Shown: in pieces, positions 46,032-52,934 of the stretch
Layout: the number at the start of each line of letters is the position of its first letter
Numbering within the stretch: position 1 is the first letter of the stretch
NCBI RefSeq assembly: GCF_000012505.1
Contig: NC_007513.1
Span: 62,001-126,000, forward strand
Direction of reading: 5' to 3'
Source of the DNA: Synechococcus sp. CC9902
GTDB taxonomy: Bacteria > Cyanobacteriota > Cyanobacteriia > PCC-6307 > Cyanobiaceae
DNA length: 64,000 nt
Program-made: the position numbers and the translations under genes
The notes under the pieces: model-generated
What the model was told of the DNA's origin: nothing
Databases searched by the model: none
What the model saw: only the letters and a program-made list of their open reading frames with translations

Positions 46032-47064
46032 TCTTTAATATTTCGCTTAATTTATCTATTGGTTCTTTCCAGTCACCATATCTTACCTGCTTTATTACTC
46101 TACAGTTTTTTCTGTATGATGAATTTGTTGTTAGCAAAACTTCCCATCTTTCATCATGATACTTATTTAACATTAGATTTGTTTGTACATCCATTGTTGC
46201 GCTCAAGTGAGCCAAAGCTGTGTCTATTGTAATAATATTTTGCGACTTAGTTATTAAATCGTACATATCCTTGATGTCACCTATCATGGGATTATACGTT
46301 TTTATTCCTTGTTTGCTTAAGTACTCTTTTTCCCAGTCCTTCCAAGCACTAATGTCTAGTATTTCTTCCCCTTTTATTCCATTTCTAAGGCATTTTTTAT
46401 AGATCTCTATTGCATAGCTGAATTCTATTGATCTGCACCACCCTGATAGTTTATCTCCTTCTCCTTTCGCTGTCCAGCAGCACATAAGATTGTATTTCTT
46501 CCTGTCTTTCATTTCTCTCTTTTTAATTATTGATTTCGCGTATGGCAGCTCTTGCCCAAGCGCTCCTAAGAGTAAGTGGCTCGGTACAGATCTTTCGTTA
46601 TGTCTTATTTTCATTATTGATTTAATGTTTAATTCATTCTCTTCTGCAAAACGCCTTAGTTGTGCATATCTTTCTCTCTCTACTATATATACCCCATTGT
46701 GTCCCTCGCGAGAGAACCATGGCTTTATTGTTGATATAATCTCAAGGCAATCTCCTATTCCTCCCGTTATGTATACGCCTTTGCTTAGTGCATCTTTTTT
46801 GTAACGTTCCTTTTTTATTTCTGACAGCTTTAATATTTTCTCGTATGGGTTTATATTCCTCATTTTCCTTGCCATTCGAAATCTTAATCCATTAATTAAT
46901 TCGCCTTCTAGATTCGTCAATTCGCTCGAATTTAATGCTTCCGAGACTCGTGTATAATCTCCTAAGCTCATTGACCAATGCAAATAGGTCTTTTCTTTTT
47001 TCACTATTTCCCTAACCATAACCCTTGCCATTTCAAGGTCATAGGTAAATAGGCTTGCAATCAT
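46021..47064 (-). CDS. GT9-like protein
   Basis: About 347 residues, Lys/Glu/Arg/Ile-rich. GVYITGGIGDCLEIISTIKPWF near residue 100 resembles the GGLGD donor loop of ADP-heptose-type GT9 enzymes, and the C-terminal NIITIDTALAHLSATMDVQT matches the D-T/S-x-x-x-H-x-A conserved end. An N-terminal helical region may be a degenerate repeat. I used ATG at 47064; a GTG at 47079 would nearly reach the divergent gene. Separated by only 27 bases from the divergent GT4 gene. Confidence 0.6.
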   Translation of the reverse strand: MIASLFTYDLEMARVMVREIVKKEKTYLHWSMSLGDYTRVSEALNSSELTNLEGELINGLRFRMARKMRNINPYEKILKLSEIKKERYKKDALSKGVYITGGIGDCLEIISTIKPWFSREGHNGVYIVERERYAQLRRFAEENELNIKSIMKIRHNERSVPSHLLLGALGQELPYAKSIIKKREMKDRKKYNLMCCWTAKGEGDKLSGWCRSIEFSYAIEIYKKCLRNGIKGEEILDISAWKDWEKEYLSKQGIKTYNPMIGDIKDMYDLITKSQNIITIDTALAHLSATMDVQTNLMLNKYHDERWEVLLTTNSSYRKNCRVIKQVRYGDWKEPIDKLSEILKINS

Positions 47065-47091
47065 TTTTTGATTCTTCACTTATTGCTTTCC

Positions 47092-48297
47092 ATGCGAATT
47101 CTGCTCATACACCAAAACTTCCCCGGTCAGTTTAAGCATCTTGTTCCATATTTATCTTCTTTTGGCCATGATATTATGTGTATATGTTCTCATGATAGGC
47201 CTTTTGCACATTGGATTCAAGGTTGGCGTTATAAACCACCCGAACCTCCTAAGGAACCAATGCCTCTTAGTCAGCATCTTTGGTTCGAGAGTCTTCAGAG
47301 AGCTGCTTCTGTCGCTGACATCTGTCATAAATTAAATACTCAGGGATGGGTGCCCGATCGTATTCTTGCTCATTCAGGATGGGGCGAGACTTTAGGTATC
47401 GCTGAGACATGGCCAAACATACCCCAAATAGTTTGGCCGGAGTTATGGACCCTACCTCAGCACGGTGGGTATGGATTTGACCCTACTTTGCCTGAAGTGT
47501 CTTTTTCCCAAACTATTGAGCAACTCGGTCGTAACTTAATGACTCGTTTAGCTCTAAATCAAGCAGCTGCCTGGGTTATGCCTACTCATCACCAAGCTGA
47601 TAGTCTTCCAGCTTGTTTTCAAGATTCACGTCTCAATATTATTCATGAAGGGATTAATACCTCAATCGCTTCTCCCAATAAAAATGTTTCTTTCTATGTC
47701 AGAGGTCGGCATGTAGATGCTTCAGTACCGTCAATTACTTTTGTTAATCGTAATTTAGAACGTTTACGAGGCTTTGATTTATTTATGCAATCCCTACCTG
47801 AATTACAGAGAAATTGGCCAGATTTGTGCGTCTTCATCGTTGGTGATAATGGACCTGGCTATGGGAACGGACATCCAAGTGGTAAGACACTGCGCGAAGT
47901 CATGATTAATGAATTAGCCTCTGAACTTGATTTTAACCGGATTTTCTTTTTAGGTAGAGTACCTTATAATCAACTCATTACATTATTTCAAATTTCCTGG
48001 GTACATGTTTATCTAAGTTACCCTTTTGTGCTCAGTTGGAGCTTATTAGAGGCTATGTCCTGTGGCTGTTCTATTGTTGCTAGTGAAGGTATGCCTGTTG
48101 AAGAGGTGATCACTGATAATGTGAACGGCTTGCTTACTTCTATGGATAATCCTAAATTATTATCTGCACGTATTTCTCAGCTCCTTAGTGATCCTGAGTC
48201 TCGCACACGTCTTAGTAAAGCAGCACGTATTTCTGCGCTCTCCTATGATACTTCAATCACACTTCCCAAGCTTTACAAACTTATTATCGATTTATGA
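47092..48297 (+). CDS. Glycosyltransferase family 4
   Basis: 401 residues from MRILLIHQNFPGQFKHL. The donor-binding half carries TFVNRNLERLRGFDLFMQSLP, FIVGDNGPGYG, FLGRVPYNQLITLF and then YPFVLSWSLLEAMSCGCSIVAS, with the E-x7-E-type glutamates in SLLEAMSCG and VEEVI. It is a clear paralogue of the GT4 at 49478-50683 (shared LIHQNFPGQF/VNYPAQFRRL openings and VPFILSWSLLESMAVGCSIVAS). The subfamily that opens 'HQNFPGQF' is frequent in marine picocyanobacteria. Overlaps the small membrane-protein gene by 4 bases. Confidence 0.85.
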   Translation: MRILLIHQNFPGQFKHLVPYLSSFGHDIMCICSHDRPFAHWIQGWRYKPPEPPKEPMPLSQHLWFESLQRAASVADICHKLNTQGWVPDRILAHSGWGETLGIAETWPNIPQIVWPELWTLPQHGGYGFDPTLPEVSFSQTIEQLGRNLMTRLALNQAAAWVMPTHHQADSLPACFQDSRLNIIHEGINTSIASPNKNVSFYVRGRHVDASVPSITFVNRNLERLRGFDLFMQSLPELQRNWPDLCVFIVGDNGPGYGNGHPSGKTLREVMINELASELDFNRIFFLGRVPYNQLITLFQISWVHVYLSYPFVLSWSLLEAMSCGCSIVASEGMPVEEVITDNVNGLLTSMDNPKLLSARISQLLSDPESRTRLSKAARISALSYDTSITLPKLYKLIIDL

Positions 48298-48521
48298 TTA
48301 AGTATTCTTATTTGTCTCAATTTCGTCACTTTGTTGTTCTTAGTCATTGGAAAAGATGGCTCCTTCCTTTTGTGTGTTCGCTCCCGTACTTTTTATCCTT
48401 AATTTGGCTCTGCTCACAGAATGAACTTTGGATTGCTCAAATAATGTTAGCGCCAATATTTATGTCTCTTTCATTAGCCTTCCTTACTTTTCTTCTCGCT
48501 CGCTTTGAGTTCCGTCGTTAG
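48294..48521 (+). CDS. Small two-helix membrane protein
   Basis: 75 residues with two hydrophobic segments (about 22-40 and 46-68) and basic ends (SHWKRW before the first, ARFEFRR at the C-terminus). It starts on an ATGA overlap with the upstream GT4, which supports real translation. No family recognised. A membrane partner for the neighbouring transferases is possible but unproven. Confidence 0.55.
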   Translation: MIKYSYLSQFRHFVVLSHWKRWLLPFVCSLPYFLSLIWLCSQNELWIAQIMLAPIFMSLSLAFLTFLLARFEFRR

Positions 48522-48533
48522 CCCTTTTGACAT

Positions 48534-49478
48534 TTGAACCCTTCTGGTTTATTTTTGTCATACAGCTTTAATTCCATGGTTCCTACGTCTTCCTGGTCAC
48601 TGTCGGTTATCAATTCATCTTCAAGAGATTCTTTAGTCAACTTTTGGTTGTTTGCGCCTGAGGATCAGTTAGAAACTTTGTGGAACTCTGGATATGGCGA
48701 AGCAACATCACAGTTAGTTCGAGATTTGTCCACTGATTTTGTTTTTACCTCTCATCAAATCGAAGTTCGAACTTCAATAGGTAACTTCTTTAACATCCAT
48801 GGTCTTTCTCATTCACTTAGTCCACAACTTATGATTGCAAATTTCTTGCTGTCTCCACCTGGACTTTTAGAAATCAACAATGTTGACTCCTTCTTTGATA
48901 CTTGGTTGGTTAGTGTATATCATAAACTTTATTCTTCAACATCCGCTGCGTCTTCCACTAACGACGATTCTATAGGTGTTATGTCACCTCCTTCCCTTGA
49001 TACTTTGGACTTTGGTCCTTTTCCTAATTCGCTACACGATTTAGTTAACAATCGTATTCATCTAAACCGCCTTTTAGGACTAGCAAATCTTTATTACATT
49101 GATCCCGACGATAGAGAAATCTTTTCAGAGTTGTCGGAAATTCGCTCCGCACTCTCTCAACTTATCCTAAATACTAATGAATCAGATTTACAGCAACTTT
49201 GGGCTTCTGACTTTGGAGAACGCTATTGGGCATTAGTCCGTTCCGGTATTCAAGCAGAGTCTTTGTCTGAATCTGATCAACATCTTAAAAGCTCTGTCGT
49301 CGAACATTTGTCTCCAACAAATGGTGGTTTTGGATCACCTCGTTCAACTAATGCATTTTTAGTTGCAATGCTATTTTTCCTTCCCGGCTCAATGAAAGTT
49401 GATGATGCTCAGTCTAAGATACCTTCCTGGCTGTATTCTAATTATTCTCAAATTTTTGCAAGTACGCAGCCTGGATAG
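48534..49478 (+). CDS. Hypothetical protein with two repeated domains
   Basis: 314 residues from a TTG; an ATG at 48576 is an alternative. Internal duplication is visible: residues 37-130 (PEDQLETLWNSGYGEATSQL ... LLSPPGLLEINNVDSFFDTWL) and residues 195-305 (ESDLQQLWASDFGERYWALV ... FFLPGSMKVDDAQSKIPSWL) follow the same order of motifs. Each unit has an L-x-x-L-W-x-S-x-[FY]-G-E core and a later F-L-x-A/N-x-x-L-P/F-P-G-x-[ML] segment. No signal peptide or catalytic motif seen. Located between two paralogous GT4 genes; its stop overlaps the next start codon, so it is probably part of their complex or pathway. Confidence 0.6.
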   Translation: MNPSGLFLSYSFNSMVPTSSWSLSVINSSSRDSLVNFWLFAPEDQLETLWNSGYGEATSQLVRDLSTDFVFTSHQIEVRTSIGNFFNIHGLSHSLSPQLMIANFLLSPPGLLEINNVDSFFDTWLVSVYHKLYSSTSAASSTNDDSIGVMSPPSLDTLDFGPFPNSLHDLVNNRIHLNRLLGLANLYYIDPDDREIFSELSEIRSALSQLILNTNESDLQQLWASDFGERYWALVRSGIQAESLSESDQHLKSSVVEHLSPTNGGFGSPRSTNAFLVAMLFFLPGSMKVDDAQSKIPSWLYSNYSQIFASTQPG

Positions 49479-50683
49479 TGCGCATACTCGTTTCTCACGT
49501 TAATTATCCAGCTCAATTTCGCCGGCTTATTTTTCACTGGTCACAATCTGGTCATGATGTAGTTTTTATTGCTCGTCAATCTGAATGGCATTCCCCTTCG
49601 CCGAAAGGATTCCGCGTTTATTTTTATGAGAATACCAGAAGTTCCAATACGATATCCTTACATCCTTACTTGAATAGATTTGAGTCCGCTATTCTTGAAG
49701 GCCAGTCTGTCTTTAGAATTGCACGTCAGCTTCGCGATAGCAATTGGATTCCTGATATTGTAATTTCTCATTTAGGTTTTGGTAATGGTCTTTTTTTAAG
49801 TGATTGTTTCCCGCATGCAAGGCGCATTGGTTACGCGGAATGGTTTTATAATTCTTACAATTCTGATGTTGACTTCTTATCCTCTGAGGTTGTTTCTGAT
49901 GATCATAGGCTAAAACTTCGTTGTTGGAATTCGGAGATACTTTTAGAAATGTCTACGCTTGATTACTTGATTGTTCCCACCTGTTGGCAAAAATCTCAGT
50001 TTCCTTCAATTTATCATAATCAAATTTCCGTTATAAATGATGGTTTGAATTTGCCTTTGCTTTCAAATATTAAACATGCTAATTCTGTGGATTTTAATTT
50101 CCTTCCAAATGATCCTAATTTGGAAGTCTTGACCTTCGTTAGTCGTTGTTTTGAGGAGTACAGGGGCTTTCCTCAAGCCATCAGAACTATTTCTGCGTTG
50201 CAGAAGTTGAGACCTAATTTACATGTCATTATCGTTGGAGAAGACGGAGCAGCATATGGTCATCCCAGGTCTGATGGTGTCCCATGGTCTGTATGGGCTA
50301 TTAAAACTTTGAACTTAGATCCTTTAAGAACCCACTGGCTTGGTCTTGTGCAAGAAAATGTTTATTTACAAGTGTTATCAGTGAGCGACGTTCACTTTTA
50401 CCTTACTGTTCCTTTCATTCTCAGTTGGAGTCTACTTGAGTCAATGGCGGTAGGTTGCTCCATTGTGGCAAGTTCTACACCTCCAGTTATGGAGTTTTTA
50501 GAGGACGGGCTATCTGCACTTCTTGTCGATTTCTTCGATGTGGACGCTCAAGTTCAAGCTATTAATACGCTGCTTTCAAATCGAAAACTCGCATCCCGCT
50601 ATGCTGATGCTGCTATGAACCGTGCCGAAGCACTATCCTTCGACAAGGCGACCGAATCGTGGGATACCCTGTTGAACGCTTGA
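49478..50683 (+). CDS. Glycosyltransferase family 4
   Basis: 401 residues, GTG start overlapping the preceding TAG by one base. Begins RILVSHVNYPAQFRRL; later EVLTFVSRCFEEYRGFPQAI, HVIIVGEDGAAYG, HWLGLVQENVYLQVL and PFILSWSLLESMAVGCSIVA mark the donor site, with PPVMEFLEDGLSALLV following. Paralogue of the GT4 at 47092-48297. It is the last gene before the surface repeat protein, separated from it by a 157-base region with a possible promoter. Confidence 0.85.
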   Translation: MRILVSHVNYPAQFRRLIFHWSQSGHDVVFIARQSEWHSPSPKGFRVYFYENTRSSNTISLHPYLNRFESAILEGQSVFRIARQLRDSNWIPDIVISHLGFGNGLFLSDCFPHARRIGYAEWFYNSYNSDVDFLSSEVVSDDHRLKLRCWNSEILLEMSTLDYLIVPTCWQKSQFPSIYHNQISVINDGLNLPLLSNIKHANSVDFNFLPNDPNLEVLTFVSRCFEEYRGFPQAIRTISALQKLRPNLHVIIVGEDGAAYGHPRSDGVPWSVWAIKTLNLDPLRTHWLGLVQENVYLQVLSVSDVHFYLTVPFILSWSLLESMAVGCSIVASSTPPVMEFLEDGLSALLVDFFDVDAQVQAINTLLSNRKLASRYADAAMNRAEALSFDKATESWDTLLNA

Positions 50684-50748
50684 CTTGTTCCAGTTCCGAT
50701 ATCAGCATAAATCGGCACAACCCCCTATCCTGCAACCTTTCTTTCTGC

Positions 50749-50754
50749 TATAAG
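50749..50754 (+). promoter_or_regulatory. Possible -10 element for the repeat-protein gene
   Basis: TATAAG within GCTATAAGT lies 87 bases before the ATG of the repeat protein and after the stop of the GT4 gene, in the only sizeable gap of this operon. I see no good -35, which is common in cyanobacterial promoters. A promoter here would explain separate, strong expression of the repeat protein. Weak evidence. Confidence 0.25.
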
Positions 50755-50780
50755 TTGTCTGCAGGGCTTTCTCTGCGCAC

Positions 50781-50803
50781 ACCGCCCCCTTGGTGGGTGC
50801 GGT
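50781..50803 (+). promoter_or_regulatory. 5'-leader hairpin upstream of the repeat-protein gene
   Basis: ACCGC pairs with GCGGT and, after one mismatch, CCC with GGG around a TTGGT loop, in the leader about 38 bases before the ATG. It could stabilise the transcript or influence initiation; it is not followed by a T-run, so it is not a terminator. The start codon itself has no clear Shine-Dalgarno. Confidence 0.35.
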
Positions 50804-50840
50804 AGTGAGGAACATCCACACCCACCACTCTCTTCCCTTA

Positions 50841-52874
50841 ATGGCTGACTACAACGTAATCCTTGGAACTAGTACTGCCGATTCAGTTCTAGTAGGAAAT
50901 ACAACCGGTAATGATTCTCTCGCGTTACTCGCTGGTAACGACATTGTTACCGGTTCAGGCTTGAATGACGTCATCGATTTCGGTGCTGGTAACGATCTAC
51001 TAACTAAGCCTGGTGATTACACTGCCGCAACCGTTTTGGGCGGCACGGGTAATGACTCCATCTTTACAGGAAGCAAAGTTTCGACATCTCTTTTAGATGG
51101 TGGAGGAAACAATGACTCCATTACTCTCGCTAAGAGTGCTACTTACACTTCCGTCACTATTAGTGGTGGTCTGTCTAACGACACTATCAGTCTGAACGGT
51201 TCGTCGAGTCTTGTCTCTTCGTCTGTTTACGGCGGATCTTCATCAGTTTCTTCTACTGACTCTCAGGACAGCATTGCTCTTGGAAGCCTCAGTGCAAGTT
51301 ACATCCAGGGTAATGCTGGTTCAGATACCATCTCAGTTGCTGGAACTGTTTCTGACTCATCTGACGTAAAAGGTGGTCGCGGTTCTGACAGTATCTCCAT
51401 CACCAAATCTGTATCTGCTTCAAATGTCACTGGTGGTCTTAATTCTGACACCATCAATTTAGTTGCAACCGCAGCTTCAGGTACCTCAGTTTATGGCGGT
51501 AGTCTACGAGACACTTCATCTGATTCTGCCGATAACATCCGTTTAGCTGGCGGTACAGCCGGGGCTTTCGTCCAAGGTAATGGCGGGAATGACACTCTCG
51601 ATCTCGTTCTAACTACAGCTAACGAGTCAACTGTCAAAGGTGGTAAAGGTAACGATTACATCACTGCTGGTGGAATTGTTTCTCAATCAATCATCTCTGG
51701 TGACTTGGGTAACGACACCATCACCGTTCTGAGCGCTTCAAGCCAATCTTCAATCTATGGAGGTAATCTTCGCGATACTTCCACTGATGGTTCCGACTCC
51801 ATCTTATTTTCAGGTGGTGCTACCCAGGGATACATCCAAGCCAATGCTGGCGCTGACACCATCGTCGTCTCAGTAGCTTCTAAGCAGTCAACCATTCTTG
51901 GTGGTGGTGGTGCTGACTCCATCGTTGTCACAGGTGGTACTCAGTACACTGTTAACTCCAATAAAGGTGCTGACACACTTAACTGGGCTGCTGCAACTGA
52001 TAACTCATCATTCAATACTGGTGAAGACAACGACTACATCATTGGTACCGCAGCACTGACTTCAGGTTCTGTGTTTGGTGGTGCTGGTAATGACAGTCTT
52101 GGCATTACTACAAACGCTGGTAAGTATTACGGTGACGCTGGTAATGACAGCTTCACTGTTGTTATGTCTTCCACTTCATCAACTGTTTACGGTGGTTCTT
52201 CTGCTGGTGACACCGCCGCTGGCAACGACACACTTTCACTTACAAGCATGGCCGCTGGTCGTGTAGATATGGGTGGCGGCGCTAACAGAATGATTGCAGC
52301 TGGTGCAATCTCTGCTGGCACGATTGTTTCTGGAGCGGGTACCGATACCTTCTCTACTACCAGCGATATCTCCGCTGCTCGTCTTAATACTGGTGCTGGC
52401 AACGACAGCCTTAACTTCGGCGGTATGGTTTCTGCCACTACCATCATTAGTGCTGGTGCTGGTAACGACACCCTGACCTTCTCTAATGTTGTCTCTAGCG
52501 CCTCCATCGTTGGTGGTGCTGGCAACGACTCGTTGGCCTTCACAATGGGCGCTTCGATGCAGGGCTTTGTTGGAGCAGGTAGTCAAATGTTGGCTAACCA
52601 GTACTTCTACGAAGGTGGTTCTGATACCTTGTTCTTCAAGGGCACAACGACGCACACTGGCTTGTTGTTGAACATCAACGTTGCCACTGGCTCCTTCGAT
52701 AGTCTCTCAGCAACTGCTGTAAGCGGTGGTCAGAACATCATCGGTTCGACAACCTCTGGCGGTACGACTACATCCACTACACTCGCTTATGTACTGGGTG
52801 CCACCAATACCGCCAACATCACTTCTGGATTTGTCAACCAGTCTGTGATTGATGGCGTCACCGCTATCGGCTGA
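50841..52874 (+). CDS. RTX-like calcium-binding surface repeat protein
   Basis: 677 residues from MADYNVILGT; an upstream frame extension is not counted. The chain is built of GGxGxD/GNDT-type calcium-binding motifs: about 20 are seen, for example AGNDIV, FGAGNDLLT, GGTGNDSI, GGKGNDYIT, GDLGNDTITV, GGAGNDSLAF. Most lie 20-21 residues apart rather than 9. Three 88-residue super-repeats occupy residues 128-215, 216-303 and 304-389, starting SVYGG, SVYGG and SIYGG. No cysteine, almost no Pro or His, and very many Ser, Thr, Asn, Gly and Asp. No N-terminal signal peptide, so type I secretion (ABC transporter, 59.7 kb) is expected. Its codons are visibly more GC-rich than neighbouring genes, suggesting selection for high expression. 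Probable major cell-surface glycoprotein; SwmA of Synechococcus WH8102 is a conceptual analogue, not a proven orthologue. Confidence 0.85.
   Translation: MADYNVILGTSTADSVLVGNTTGNDSLALLAGNDIVTGSGLNDVIDFGAGNDLLTKPGDYTAATVLGGTGNDSIFTGSKVSTSLLDGGGNNDSITLAKSATYTSVTISGGLSNDTISLNGSSSLVSSSVYGGSSSVSSTDSQDSIALGSLSASYIQGNAGSDTISVAGTVSDSSDVKGGRGSDSISITKSVSASNVTGGLNSDTINLVATAASGTSVYGGSLRDTSSDSADNIRLAGGTAGAFVQGNGGNDTLDLVLTTANESTVKGGKGNDYITAGGIVSQSIISGDLGNDTITVLSASSQSSIYGGNLRDTSTDGSDSILFSGGATQGYIQANAGADTIVVSVASKQSTILGGGGADSIVVTGGTQYTVNSNKGADTLNWAAATDNSSFNTGEDNDYIIGTAALTSGSVFGGAGNDSLGITTNAGKYYGDAGNDSFTVVMSSTSSTVYGGSSAGDTAAGNDTLSLTSMAAGRVDMGGGANRMIAAGAISAGTIVSGAGTDTFSTTSDISAARLNTGAGNDSLNFGGMVSATTIISAGAGNDTLTFSNVVSSASIVGGAGNDSLAFTMGASMQGFVGAGSQMLANQYFYEGGSDTLFFKGTTTHTGLLLNINVATGSFDSLSATAVSGGQNIIGSTTSGGTTTSTTLAYVLGATNTANITSGFVNQSVIDGVTAIG
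51222..52007 (+). repeat. Tandem 264-bp super-repeats in the surface-protein gene
   Basis: Three tandem units, 51222-51485, 51486-51749 and 51750-52007, encode 88, 88 and about 86 residues. Each starts S-[VI]-Y-G-G, continues with an R/S-D-T-S-containing stretch in units 2 and 3 (LRDTSSD, LRDTSTD), and has GxD motifs at corresponding positions about 31-36, 51-57 and 71-77. DNA similarity between units is moderate, so the duplication is not recent. Confidence 0.8.
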
Positions 52875-52904
52875 TCAGTCAAGGTTCATTACAAATAACC
52901 GGTG

Positions 52905-52934
52905 GGAGAGAAGCTTAGCTTCTCTCCTTTTTTT
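52905..52934 (+). terminator. Rho-independent terminator after the surface-protein gene
   Basis: A perfect 10-bp stem GGAGAGAAGC / GCTTCTCTCC with a TTA loop, followed directly by seven T. It lies 31 bases after the repeat-protein stop. The ATG of the GT41 gene follows the last T without any gap. Confidence 0.9.

Noticed and set aside
51222-52007. 264-bp repeats as a CRISPR or minisatellite array
   Set aside because: The units are in-frame protein repeats with moderate similarity; there are no identical short repeats with unique spacers anywhere in the window.
52187-52655. Minus-strand frames inside the surface-protein gene
   Set aside because: Antisense by-products of the repetitive GGTGCTGG-like codons; no independent evidence of coding.
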